Below are positions 35,860 to 44,690 of a stretch of DNA of 64,000 nucleotides, piece by piece. The DNA is taken from assembly GCA_951813075.1 (NCBI GenBank), contig OX638343.1:2025001-2089000 (forward strand), in the 5' to 3' direction. Both the position numbers and the translations under genes were made by a program. The notes below the pieces were generated by a model. That model had not been told where the DNA came from and made no database searches. It saw nothing but the letters and a program-made list of their open reading frames with translations. The first letter of the stretch is position 1; every line of letters starts with the position of its first letter. The stretch comes from Arenicellales bacterium. Lineage in GTDB: Bacteria; Pseudomonadota; Gammaproteobacteria; Arenicellales; JAJDZL01.

Positions 35860-37224
35860 CTATAAATCAAGCCATTCATCAAGAAATCCTGTATGCATAT
35901 TGCCGGCAATAATGTCCTCATCTTCCACTAAAGCTTGATGAAGCGGCTTGGTGGTTTTGATTCCGCCAATTTTTAGCTCTCCAAGAATGTCTTTCAATTT
36001 TTTCAGAGTAGCTGAACGGCTCTGATCCCAGACAATAAGTTTTCCAATCAGGGAGTCGTAAAACGGCGGAATTGTGCATCCGGGATACAGCATTGAATCA
36101 AACCTTATGCCAGGGCCATCCGGTATGGTCAGCTCTGTGACGGTACCCGGATCGGGCATAAATCCGTTTGTCGGATCCTCGGCATTGATTCGACATTCAA
36201 TTGCGTGCCCTCGCAGCGCAATCTCATCCTGCTGAAGATTCAATGGTTCACCGTTGGCAATTTTGATTGATTCGCACACCAGATCTACTCCAGTTACGCA
36301 CTCTGTCACCGGATGTTCCACCTGAATACGTGTATTCATTTCCAGGAAGTAGCATTTCTGCGTATCTGAATCGTAAAGAAACTCAAGTGTCCCGACACCT
36401 CGATACCCGACACTCTGGGCAAAATCCCTGGCTGACCGACAAAGATGATCTCGAATACTGTCAGGCACAGCTTCAGCGGGAGCCTCCTCCCAGATTTTTT
36501 GCCGCCGTCTTTGTAGTGAACATTCGCGATCAAATAAATGTACCGCTTTGGTACCGTCACCAACGATCTGAACTTCGACATGACGCGCTCTTCGCAGGTA
36601 AGTTTCAACGTAAATTCCACCGTCTCCAAATGCAGCTCTTGCTTCCGCACTTGCCTGTGGTGCAAAATTTTCAAACTCATCCTGATTGGATGCAATGCGA
36701 ATACCTCGTCCACCACCGCCAGCAGCAGCTTTGATCAAAACCGGAAATCCAATTTCCTTGAGCACAGGCTTTGCAGCATCGGCATTCTCAATACGCCCTT
36801 GGCTACCGGGAACAGTTGGCAAACCAACTTCCTCCGCTACCGTTCTCGCTACAACCTTGTCACCCAGGTGTCGTATTGTCGATCCTTTCGGGCCGATGAA
36901 AATCAAACCCGCTGATTCAACCGCATCGGCGAAATCACCATTTTCTGCCAGAAAGCCGTAACCTGGATGAACAGCATCGGCACCGGACCTCAAAGCGGCT
37001 GATACAATTGACTCAATATTGAGATATGACGCGGACGCGGGAGCTTTTCCGATCAGTACCGATGCATCCGCACTTCGAACAGCCAAAGAATCTGCATCGG
37101 CCTCACTGTATGCCTGAATCGAGCGAATTTCCATATCTCTTGCTGCTCGGATAATCCGTACCGCAATTTCACCTCGATTGGCAATAAACAGACTCCGAAT
37201 AGGCATATCGTCTTCGTTTGTCAC
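35860..37224 (-). CDS. biotin carboxylase subunit
   Basis: This 454-residue ATP-grasp enzyme carboxylates biotin on a carrier protein using bicarbonate and ATP. Motifs include FIANRGEIAVRIIRA, VHPGYGFLAEN, the glycine-rich ATP loop AAAGGGGRGI, RECSLQRRRQK, and EMNTRIQVEHPVTE in the active site. GTG 37224 overlaps the carrier stop by 4 bases (GTGA); ATG 37206 is a possible alternative start. It is encoded with PxpA, PxpB and PxpC and not with acetyl-CoA carboxylase genes, so it probably serves a dedicated carboxylase. Confidence 0.9.
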   Translation of the reverse strand: MTNEDDMPIRSLFIANRGEIAVRIIRAARDMEIRSIQAYSEADADSLAVRSADASVLIGKAPASASYLNIESIVSAALRSGADAVHPGYGFLAENGDFADAVESAGLIFIGPKGSTIRHLGDKVVARTVAEEVGLPTVPGSQGRIENADAAKPVLKEIGFPVLIKAAAGGGGRGIRIASNQDEFENFAPQASAEARAAFGDGGIYVETYLRRARHVEVQIVGDGTKAVHLFDRECSLQRRRQKIWEEAPAEAVPDSIRDHLCRSARDFAQSVGYRGVGTLEFLYDSDTQKCYFLEMNTRIQVEHPVTECVTGVDLVCESIKIANGEPLNLQQDEIALRGHAIECRINAEDPTNGFMPDPGTVTELTIPDGPGIRFDSMLYPGCTIPPFYDSLIGKLIVWDQSRSATLKKLKDILGELKIGGIKTTKPLHQALVEDEDIIAGNMHTGFLDEWLDL

Positions 37225-37463
37225 TCACCTAAATCCACTAGTGGCTGACCGGCCGTTACCGTATCCTCATTGCCAACCAGATATTTGCCAATAGTTCCGG
37301 ATTGGTCAGATTTCACTTCGTAAAATAACTTCATCACCTCAACCAGGCCCACCGTGTCACCGACCTCCACGGAATCACCCTCCTCTTTGTAGGGAGGTTG
37401 ATCGGGAGAAGGACGACGATAGAATGTACCTGGCAAGGGAGAAACGATTTGCTGACGTGGCAT
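37221..37463 (-). CDS. short biotin carboxyl carrier protein
   Basis: This 80-residue protein consists of little more than a biotinyl domain. The biotin attachment motif is VEVMK with Lys45, preceded by VGDTVGL. It lacks the flexible Ala/Pro-rich linker and N-terminal region of AccB, so it looks like a detached carrier from a urea-carboxylase-like enzyme. The N-terminal half includes VSPLPGTFYRRPSP, the usual carrier start. It overlaps the biotin carboxylase gene by 4 bases and follows pxpA by 38 bases. Confidence 0.88.
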   Translation of the reverse strand: MPRQQIVSPLPGTFYRRPSPDQPPYKEEGDSVEVGDTVGLVEVMKLFYEVKSDQSGTIGKYLVGNEDTVTAGQPLVDLGE

Positions 37464-37501
37464 ACTGTTTTCCTCTCAAATTCAAAAAGTTCCGGCGGCG
37501 A

Positions 37502-38236
37502 TCAGGCAACCGCACCGAGGTAAGGCTGTAAAGCTTCACGAACTACCGTGGCTACAGCTACTGCATTGGGGGTATCGGAGTGAATACAGATGCAATCGCT
37601 TCCCACTTCTACATCTTTTCCGTTCACAGACTCCGTTTTCCCCTCTTCGATAGCCCGCAGACAACGCATAGCGGCATTCTGCGGGTCGACGGATTCATGT
37701 TCACGAGTAATGATCACACTTCCATCATCGTTGTATTCAAGGTCGGCGTAGTACTCTGCGAGGAAAGAAATTCCTCTTTCCGTATAAACTTTTTCGTGAA
37801 CGGTATTCTTCATACCGAGCAAAGGTACTTCGTAATGTTTCGCCGCGTCGCAAATGGCATGTGCTACATTTTCATCCCGAGCGGCCATTCCGTAAAGCGC
37901 ACCGTGCGGTTTGATATGGTTCAGTTCGACACCTTCCGCGGCCAGAAATCCCGTCAACGCACCGATTTGATAAACAATGATGTTCGTCAGTTCTTCTCGC
38001 TCAATAACCATCGGGCGCCGACCAAACCCTTGCCGGTCGGGAAACGAAGGGTGCGCACCCACACGCACACCGTGTTCTTTCGCCAGACGTACGGTCTTGC
38101 GCATATGATTGGGGTCTGATCCGTGAAACCCACAGGCGACATTGGCAAGGTCAATGAAGGGCATCAGTTTTTCGTCCTCACCTATTTCATAGATGCCGAA
38201 GCCTTCACCCATGTCGCAGTTAATTATTGTTGCCAT
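37502..38236 (-). CDS. pxpA: 5-oxoprolinase subunit A (LamB/YcsF family)
   Basis: This 244-residue protein is PxpA-like. Family motifs are NCDMGEGFG at the start, ANVACGFHGSDP, VGAHPSFPDRQGFGRR, LNHIKPHGALYG and ICIHSDTPNA. In E. coli and Bacillus PxpA works with PxpB and PxpC to hydrolyse 5-oxoproline (pyroglutamate) to glutamate using ATP. Here the same three genes sit beside a biotin carrier and a biotin carboxylase. It begins the pxpA-carrier-carboxylase-pxpB-pxpC series on the minus strand. Confidence 0.9.
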   Translation of the reverse strand: MATIINCDMGEGFGIYEIGEDEKLMPFIDLANVACGFHGSDPNHMRKTVRLAKEHGVRVGAHPSFPDRQGFGRRPMVIEREELTNIIVYQIGALTGFLAAEGVELNHIKPHGALYGMAARDENVAHAICDAAKHYEVPLLGMKNTVHEKVYTERGISFLAEYYADLEYNDDGSVIITREHESVDPQNAAMRCLRAIEEGKTESVNGKDVEVGSDCICIHSDTPNAVAVATVVREALQPYLGAVA

Positions 38237-38250
38237 GATATTTTCTCCAA

Positions 38251-38697
38251 TTAATGTTTGTACTTTCCCGTGCTGAAAGAAATCTTCTTGTCAAAATCCA
38301 CCGTCTTGCCGATTCGTGCGGATTCGGCAATTGCCTCCATCACCGCAACATTACTGGCGGCTTGTCGAGAATGTACTCGAAAAAGTTCCTCACTTTCACA
38401 TGCTCCCGCCAATTCTTCCAACTCCGGTTTCAGGGTATCGACTTGATCCAGTTCTATGGGTTCCACAGGTTTGCCAGAATATTGAGTCCGTAAACGGCCA
38501 GCATCAATCTCAGAATCTGAGAGAACCTCATCATAATTATTGTGAATTCGTGTCTGGAATTGCTGAGAGAATTCCGAACACTTGTCGGTGTTTCGCGAAA
38601 AACACAAAAAATATTGAATTTGATCTGACTGACCCTGAATGGCACTCGTGAGTTTGCCCGACGACCAACCCAGTCGGATTGAAGCTACCTGTATCAT
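38251..38697 (-). pseudogene. Gfo/Idh/MocA oxidoreductase with internal deletion
   Basis: The open frame of 148 residues joins the N-terminus of a Gfo/Idh/MocA dehydrogenase (CFSRN after the Rossmann start, then NNYDEVLSDSEIDA) directly to its C-terminus (KPVEPIELDQVDTLKPELEE, then AASNVAVMEAIAESARIGK). Normal members have about 350 residues, so some 200, including the catalytic Lys-Pro region and much of the substrate domain, are missing at about residue 67. The nucleotide-binding loop is also degraded (IRLGWSSG). The reading frame is kept, so a short protein may be made, but it should lack dehydrogenase activity. It lies in the middle of the transporter-carboxylase unit. Confidence 0.7.
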
Positions 38698-38701
38698 CAA
38701 A

Positions 38702-39724
38702 TTAATCCTGCATGCTGGTAATCAGACGTAGACGGAATTGATCGGCTACGACCGCCAATATCAGCAGCACTCCGATCACGACGATTTGAAGATACGATTC
38801 AATACGTGCCAGATTCATTCCATTTTGCACCAGTCCGATGAACAATGCACCAAGTACAACATTCTCGAGCCGGCCTATCCCACCACGCAGACTGACACCG
38901 GCAATCACACACGCAGCAATTGATTCCAACGGCATCGTAGCACCGATATTGGCTTCTCCTGTGTCGAGTCGCGCGGTGAGAAGTATTCCAGCAATCGCGG
39001 CCATGAAACCACAAAAAACGTAGGCCAGAAATAGTGTCAGTTTTGTGTTGATTCCCGATAGTCGTGCCGCTTTGATATTGCCGCCAACCGCATAAAAATA
39101 TCGGCCGAGACGAGTCCAGTTGACCATGAAGAAAAGTAACGCGATGAAAAATAAAGCAACCAGGACTGGCGTAGGTACTCCGTAGATTGTACCGAATCCG
39201 AATTTGTCCCCAAACTCCATGGGCATGCCATAAACGGGCGTGCCTCCCGTCATATAAAGCGCTATTCCAAAACCGACTGATGCCATTCCCAAACTCATCA
39301 TGAACGGTGAAACATTGAACAAAGCTACACCAATTCCGTTGATTACTCCGATGAACGTACCGGCAGAAACGCCTGCCAGAATGCCTATCGCAATCACAAG
39401 AATTAAAGCATCGGGCATTGCCGTATAGGCTGTCGCCATCGCAGTCGCACCGACGACCGATGTTATGGCGAGTATGGTACCGACAGAAAGATCAAACCCT
39501 CCTGTCAGCAAAGCGAACATCTGACCCACCGCGACAAGTGTGAGATAGGTTGATTGTCGGATTACATTAAGCAGGTTACGACCGGTCAGAAAATTGTCTG
39601 ACATCAGCGCAAAAATAATGACTGCGATCAATAAGAGGAAAGGCAATACTCCGAGACGTACAAAAGCAAGTTTTGTAAATCTTGTCGCCGAAACATAAAT
39701 CGTAGACGGTCTATTCTCATTCAT
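38702..39724 (-). CDS. ABC transporter permease, RbsC-like
   Basis: This 340-residue inner-membrane permease has about eight to ten hydrophobic helices and belongs to the ribose/xylose permease family. The GGFDLSVGTILA segment and the SLRGGIGRLENVVLGALFIG block are family signatures. It partners the double ATPase 5 bases upstream and the TorT-like binding protein. The ligand is not evident; the downstream genes suggest a lactam, amide or a methylated compound rather than a sugar. Confidence 0.9.
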   Translation of the reverse strand: MNENRPSTIYVSATRFTKLAFVRLGVLPFLLLIAVIIFALMSDNFLTGRNLLNVIRQSTYLTLVAVGQMFALLTGGFDLSVGTILAITSVVGATAMATAYTAMPDALILVIAIGILAGVSAGTFIGVINGIGVALFNVSPFMMSLGMASVGFGIALYMTGGTPVYGMPMEFGDKFGFGTIYGVPTPVLVALFFIALLFFMVNWTRLGRYFYAVGGNIKAARLSGINTKLTLFLAYVFCGFMAAIAGILLTARLDTGEANIGATMPLESIAACVIAGVSLRGGIGRLENVVLGALFIGLVQNGMNLARIESYLQIVVIGVLLILAVVADQFRLRLITSMQD

Positions 39725-39729
39725 GGCGT

Positions 39730-41295
39730 TTAAATAATTTCTACTGCTTCTCTCCGGAAACAGTATTGCAATATTTTTTCTTGACAGATTTCGTCTCCAC
39801 TCAACTCCGCTGTAACGACTCCGTTACACATTACATAAACTCGATGTGTCAAATGCAAAATTTCCGGTAAATCGGACGAAATCAACAACACTGCTGCGCC
39901 GGCTTCGCACAACTGCCCTATAAATCGGTAAATTGCGACCCGCGTTCCCACATCAACACCGACCGTCGGCTCATCGAAAACGAATAACCTCACATCGCGT
40001 GTAAGACATTTGGCAAGCAGGATCTTTTGTTGGTTTCCGCCGGAAAAATGCTCAACAATTCTTTCAGTGTTTCTTGGCTGAAGGTTCAATCGCTCAGCTA
40101 TTTTTTCCGTCTGAACAGTTTCCTCACGGCGTCTGAGCAGGAATCCACGTGAATATTCTGCCGTTGAAAGTGCAGCCAGTACCATACTTTCCCGAGCATT
40201 TCGCATCATCATCAGTCCTTCGTCCCGACGATCTGCCGGAACATAAAAAAATCCCTGGTCCAGCATTGCCCGAGGTGACGATTCACTGGTCTTCTTGCCA
40301 TCCAGATAGACATCACCTGCTGAAACTCTGCTTAGTCCGAAACATGCTCTTGCAACGTCAGATTTTCCAGAACCAACCAAACCCGCGAGACCCACAATTT
40401 CACCTCGCTTGACGTGCATAGAAACATTCGTTACCGCACCGTCGGCCGTCGCCAAATTGTTCGTTTCAAGCATTGTGTCCAAAGGTTGGAATCTAATGCT
40501 TGGAAAGATCTGATCGACCACGCGACCTGTCATCAGCCGAACCAATTCCTCTTCTGAAACGTCCGCATCGACAGTCGCTACTTTGTGACCATCGCGTAGA
40601 ACGGTTATCCTGTCGCCAATTCGTCGAATTTCATTCATGCGATGTGTGATATAGATGACACCGACTCCTTTTGTCTTGAATTGTTCAATAAGGGTAAAGA
40701 GTTGGTCAGTTTCCTGATCGGTCAATGAAGCGGTGGGTTCGTCCAGTATCAGTACCGATAATTCCGATCGAAATGCTTTGGCGATCTCAACCATTTGCTG
40801 CTCTGCTCTTGAAAGATACGCCACCCGCTGGTTTGGACTGAGTGAGAACCCAAGCTGGTCTAAAACTTCGCGCGCTTTATTTCGCAAGGCTGATTTTTTT
40901 AGAACTCCAAAAGAGTTCTCTTCAGCACCAAGAAACAGATTCTCTTCGATAGTCAGTTGTGGAACTAAAGAAAATTCTTGAAACACTGTACTGATACCGA
41001 GAGTACGGGCATGGTGCACTGAAAATATTTCAACTGGATTTCCGCGGAAATTGAATCGACCTTGATCCGGCCGCTGAGCCCCCGCCACAATTGAAATCAA
41101 TGTGGATTTACCAGCCCCATTTTCTCCGAACAATACATGGACTTCCCCGGACTTCAATGAAAAATCCACGTTATCCAGTGCCAACGTGCCGGAAAAGTGT
41201 TTTGAAATTCCCTCCAAGTCCAAGAGTAGTCGACTCCCATGCTCCTGACTCGGGAGACCACTATTCTGATCGGACTTAGCGGCTAATTCAGCCAC
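39730..41295 (-). CDS. sugar-type ABC transporter ATP-binding protein, two ABC domains
   Basis: This 521-residue protein has the RbsA/MglA architecture of two fused ABC domains. The first has GENGAGKST, a divergent signature (YLSRAEQQM) and ILDEPTASL; the second has GLVGSGKS in place of a full Walker A, the signature FSGGNQQK and FDEPTVGVDVG. That asymmetry is normal for the family. It energises the neighbouring permease. It lies 13 bases after the binding-protein gene and 5 before the permease gene. Confidence 0.92.
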   Translation of the reverse strand: MAELAAKSDQNSGLPSQEHGSRLLLDLEGISKHFSGTLALDNVDFSLKSGEVHVLFGENGAGKSTLISIVAGAQRPDQGRFNFRGNPVEIFSVHHARTLGISTVFQEFSLVPQLTIEENLFLGAEENSFGVLKKSALRNKAREVLDQLGFSLSPNQRVAYLSRAEQQMVEIAKAFRSELSVLILDEPTASLTDQETDQLFTLIEQFKTKGVGVIYITHRMNEIRRIGDRITVLRDGHKVATVDADVSEEELVRLMTGRVVDQIFPSIRFQPLDTMLETNNLATADGAVTNVSMHVKRGEIVGLAGLVGSGKSDVARACFGLSRVSAGDVYLDGKKTSESSPRAMLDQGFFYVPADRRDEGLMMMRNARESMVLAALSTAEYSRGFLLRRREETVQTEKIAERLNLQPRNTERIVEHFSGGNQQKILLAKCLTRDVRLFVFDEPTVGVDVGTRVAIYRFIGQLCEAGAAVLLISSDLPEILHLTHRVYVMCNGVVTAELSGDEICQEKILQYCFRREAVEII

Positions 41296-41308
41296 TAGAC
41301 TAATTCAC

Positions 41309-42382
41309 TCAGTTCACAGTGAAAGTTGGTTTGAAATCATCCGGAGCGAGCGATGAACCGCGATCGAATGTATCGATATTGTTAGAGTCAATCACGTATA
41401 GCGCAGGACCTACATGCTTCTCATACTCTTTACCCTCAAGAATACGTACGGTCTGATCGATCGCCACACGTCCTTGAATCACTGCCGAGTCTGTCGGCGC
41501 GGCAAGCACCTGGCCTCGCTTTATTCCTCGGAAGACGCCCGGAGTGAAATAGTAGGCCACCAAACTAATTTGATCGGTCAGTCCGCGAGAACGAAGAAGG
41601 CTGATCGATGCCTCCACAGTGGGTGACGTACCAACGATATATTGAATATCCGGATAGGCTTCCAGCGTATCCTCGACAAGTTTCAACTGAATTTCCTTAC
41701 CAGTGTCTCCATATTTGGTATCAACGACTTCGATATCGGATCCCGCTACAGCTTCCTGAAAACCTGCATTTCCAGCTTCAACCCAACCTGCTCCTGGAGG
41801 TCCAGGGAACCATGCAACTTGGACCTTACCTGATCCGGCGGGATGAAGATTTGCGATGTACTCTCCAGCCTTGTAACCCATTTCACCGAATGAAACCAGG
41901 GATTTTGCTGAAAGTTCAGGCGAGGATATTCCGTTAATCACATCAATGACCGGTGTTCCCTTTCCGCGAATTTCTCTCACCAGATTATTCATTCCATCAA
42001 AAGAAATTGCACCAATCACCACAGCATCAGCACCGCGTGCCACACAATCCTCAATTTGAGAAATTTGCTTGTTCAAGTTCGTGTATCCACCCGCCTCGAC
42101 AAGTTGCATTTTCACGCCAAGACGTTCGGACTCTGCGACGACACCATAGTCAACCGCCAGCCAATAAGCGTCTTTCATATGCGGAAATGAGACACAGATG
42201 TCCCAAGGTTTTTCAGCTTTTTCGAGAGGTGTGTAATTTACCGTCGTTCGCGGGCTTGCCATATCGAATGGCGGATTCCAAACCTCCACCGGATATGGAT
42301 ACCAATCTTCGGCAACGACATTCCCTATGCCTAAAGTTGCCGTCACACCCACGGCGAAAAATAATTTGTATATAAAATTCAT
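41309..42382 (-). CDS. TorT-like periplasmic binding protein
   Basis: This 357-residue protein has a Sec signal peptide and then the pattern of TorT, the periplasmic sensor that binds trimethylamine N-oxide with the TorS kinase: DWYPYPVEVWNPPFD, an alpha/beta binding fold starting WDICVSFPHMKDAYW and LVEAGGYTNLNKQISQIEDC. Here, unlike classical TorT, it is encoded with an RbsA/RbsC-type importer and no TorS, TorR or TorCAD genes, so it probably delivers a ligand for import. Whether the ligand is a methylamine oxide or another small molecule is unknown. It is first in the operon, divergent from a LysR gene. Confidence 0.86.
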   Translation of the reverse strand: MNFIYKLFFAVGVTATLGIGNVVAEDWYPYPVEVWNPPFDMASPRTTVNYTPLEKAEKPWDICVSFPHMKDAYWLAVDYGVVAESERLGVKMQLVEAGGYTNLNKQISQIEDCVARGADAVVIGAISFDGMNNLVREIRGKGTPVIDVINGISSPELSAKSLVSFGEMGYKAGEYIANLHPAGSGKVQVAWFPGPPGAGWVEAGNAGFQEAVAGSDIEVVDTKYGDTGKEIQLKLVEDTLEAYPDIQYIVGTSPTVEASISLLRSRGLTDQISLVAYYFTPGVFRGIKRGQVLAAPTDSAVIQGRVAIDQTVRILEGKEYEKHVGPALYVIDSNNIDTFDRGSSLAPDDFKPTFTVN

Positions 42383-42558
42383 TTCCTCATCTCCTAAATA
42401 TAAGTCGAGTTCACACCAGACAAATACTTCAATGATTTACAGATTCATCCAGCGAAAATTTCATTTGCTGTCCAGTGTTAACGCTATTAAATTGAATTAT
42501 AGGAATACAGATTTTTTTGTAAAATTGTACTTTTTGCAATGTGATATCGAAAAAACAG

Positions 42559-43488
42559 ATGGCTATTTCATTCAGGCAAATTCGCTATTTCATCGCTATT
42601 GCCGATGCAGGCAAGATTACCGAAGCTGCCGCAAACCTGCATGTTTCCCAGTCTGCCGTCAGTGCTGCGATCCATGCGTTGGAAGAAGAGTTGGAAGTTC
42701 GTCTGTTTCAACGCCAGTCGGGAGGCGTGGTTCTAACCTACGAAGGTCATCAGTTTGTTAGGCACGCACAAAATATCCTGGCAGCCGTGTCTGAAGCGAC
42801 TCGCGGGCTACGTCGATCAGGACAGACTTTGAGCGGTGATGTAAGAGTTGGCCTTACGTACACCGTTGCCGGTTACTTCATTCCACAAATTCTGATGAGG
42901 TTCGGACGATCATTTCCCAATGTAAATGTTCACCTACGTGAACTGCGACGGGTAAACATTGAAGAAGCAATTGTTCAGGGTGATCTTGACATAGCGGTGA
43001 TTCTTGTATCGAATCTGCAAAATACAGAACAGATCAGCTCAAAAGCGTTGCTTCGGTCGCGTCGGCGACTTTGGTTATGCGCTGATCACTCTCTCTTGGA
43101 AGTCGAGCCTGTCAGGTTCAAGCACATTGCAGAACAACCGTATGTAATGCTCACCGTTGATGAAGCGGAAAAATCGGCGCTTCGATATTGGAATGCCACG
43201 AAACACCGTCCGAACATTGTTTTCAAGACTTCATCAGTTGAAGCGGTCAGAAGCATGGTGGCAACCGGTATGGGTGTTACCATTTTGTCAGATATGGTTT
43301 ACCGACCATGGTCGCTGGAAGGTCAGCATGTCGAAGTTAAAACAGTCGCAGACGTTGTCCATTCCATGGACGTTGGATTGATTTGGAAGAAAGACAGCGA
43401 AATGAACGCAACGACTAAAGCATTCCACGACTACCTTAGCCTTACTTTCGCAGACACAGGTTATGGAATCAGTAATATTGAGGTATGA
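42559..43488 (+). CDS. LysR-family transcriptional regulator
   Basis: This regulator of about 309 residues has an N-terminal winged helix-turn-helix (FRQIRYFIAIADAGKITEA, then SQSAVSAAIHALEEEL) and a C-terminal effector-binding domain with TSSVEAVRSMVATGMGVTI. It starts at ATG 42559; a GTG at 42541 would add six residues. It is divergent from the TorT-like/ABC/carboxylase operon across 176 bases, the normal arrangement for a LysR protein controlling its neighbour. No clear binding box was picked out in the intergenic DNA. Confidence 0.9.
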   Translation: MAISFRQIRYFIAIADAGKITEAAANLHVSQSAVSAAIHALEEELEVRLFQRQSGGVVLTYEGHQFVRHAQNILAAVSEATRGLRRSGQTLSGDVRVGLTYTVAGYFIPQILMRFGRSFPNVNVHLRELRRVNIEEAIVQGDLDIAVILVSNLQNTEQISSKALLRSRRRLWLCADHSLLEVEPVRFKHIAEQPYVMLTVDEAEKSALRYWNATKHRPNIVFKTSSVEAVRSMVATGMGVTILSDMVYRPWSLEGQHVEVKTVADVVHSMDVGLIWKKDSEMNATTKAFHDYLSLTFADTGYGISNIEV

Positions 43489-43503
43489 TGCTAAGTGGCG
43501 GAA

Positions 43504-43797
43504 TCACAACAATTCGATTTCAATAAATGTGAACTCGGTAGAATTGTTGTTGATTACATTATGCTCAACACCAGCTTTTCTGAAATAGGGCTCTCCAGCG
43601 GAAAGCTCGCTGATTATCTCATCTCCGTCATTGTCAACAATCAATAGACTACCGTTGGATACAGGTACTACAACATAGTCGGTTTCATGACGATGGTGTC
43701 CTGTTTCAGCCCTTGGCGCAAAACGCCATTCCGTAACCCTAACTCGATCATTGTCAATTTTTACGGTAGGAATGCCTTTTGGACGCGACGGATTCAT
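43504..43797 (-). CDS. small cupin-domain protein
   Basis: This 97-residue beta-barrel protein of the cupin superfamily has the first metal motif in RAETGHHRHETDY, and the second half ends GVEHNVINN with the late His. With two His-rich clusters it probably binds a metal. ATG 43797 is used; an upstream ATG at 43818 would add seven residues. It converges on the LysR gene, with only 15 bases between stops. Small cupins next to transporter or amino-acid pathways are often enzymes or sensors; this one is not assigned. Confidence 0.75.
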   Translation of the reverse strand: MNPSRPKGIPTVKIDNDRVRVTEWRFAPRAETGHHRHETDYVVVPVSNGSLLIVDNDGDEIISELSAGEPYFRKAGVEHNVINNNSTEFTFIEIELL

Positions 43798-43878
43798 TGT
43801 TTTCACTATACTCAGCAAATTGGTTCAAGATATTGTTGTGATTAACGAAAAATTTTTCAACTTTTTCAATTTATATAC

Positions 43879-44151
43879 CTATACAGAGCCAAGTATCAAG
43901 GCTTCGGCAATTTCTCCGCCATGTTTTGACGAATATAAGAGAATTTCACTACTTGCTTGATAGTAACGGGCAGCCGCCACGCTCGGATCGACGGCATCAA
44001 GTTCGCGATAAATCATCAGACTTCCATTATCATCACATGCATATTCGTACGCATTGGCGGCAAAATCATCTGCACAATCAAGTTTCTGATACAGATATGG
44101 TCTCCAGTAAAGGTGCGGCCCAACTTTTGTGGTTGCGGATATCGTCCAAAC
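43879..44151 (-). pseudogene. coding-like open frame without a proper start
   Basis: A minus-strand frame stays open for about 90 codons from after a stop at 44152-44154 to the TAG at 43879-43881. It reads protein-like, with YLYQKLDCADDFAANAY, LMIYRELDAVDP and SSKHGGEIAEALILGSV. The only in-frame ATG (44016) would leave 45 residues, and the upstream part overlaps the phosphoribosyltransferase gene in another frame. It may be the tail of a lost gene or a small gene with an unusual start. I do not recognise the family. Confidence 0.3.
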
Positions 44152-44674
44152 TCAGACCAGAGAACTCGTAGGGCAGTACAAGCCAGCGATCGGTTTCGTT
44201 TACAAAATAGTCCGGTGCCGGACGGCCCACCACCGGACGGTACCAGACCACACCTACGCGGGTATCTTCGGGCATGTTCCGACGCAGCTTGCGACGCAGC
44301 GTTTCCTTGACTGCCTGAATGCTATGGCCGCTGCTGAAAACATCATCAACCAATAACAGCCGATGTTCAGATTCCAAACGGTCTTCCAGATATTCCAGCC
44401 CGTGCACTTCGATTCCGGCAGAATTCTTGATCATATCATCGTAGTACTGCATGCCCTGGTAGGCCGTACGAATAGCAATATGATCGGATTGGATACCAAA
44501 ATACTGAAGACATTCCTGCACCACGATACCCACTGCACTGCCGCCGCGCCAGATGCCAGCAATGAAATCCGGATGGAATCCGCTGGCAAAAATTTGACGT
44601 CCAAGCCGATAGCCGTCCAATAACAACGACTGTTCGTCAATGTAAATTTTTTCAGTGTTCGGTGACGGCTTCAT
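44078..44674 (-). CDS. phosphoribosyltransferase, paralogue 1
   Basis: This 198-residue type I phosphoribosyltransferase has the PRPP-binding loop LLLVDDVFSSGHS near residue 105 and an N-terminal IAGIWRGGSAVGI. It resembles the hypoxanthine/xanthine phosphoribosyltransferase family, which salvages purines to nucleotides with PRPP, although the exact base is not readable. It is head-to-head with paralogue 2, the two start codons being separated by 16 bases. The two share the segment IWRGG...GIQxDHIAIRT, so they come from duplication and inversion. Confidence 0.87.
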   Translation of the reverse strand: MKPSPNTEKIYIDEQSLLLDGYRLGRQIFASGFHPDFIAGIWRGGSAVGIVVQECLQYFGIQSDHIAIRTAYQGMQYYDDMIKNSAGIEVHGLEYLEDRLESEHRLLLVDDVFSSGHSIQAVKETLRRKLRRNMPEDTRVGVVWYRPVVGRPAPDYFVNETDRWLVLPYEFSGLSLDDIRNHKSWAAPLLETISVSET

Positions 44675-44690
44675 CGGCTAAAATTTTAGC

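Noticed and set aside
36267..36734. Plus-strand frame opposite the biotin carboxylase gene
   Set aside because: A shadow of a gene with strong motifs.
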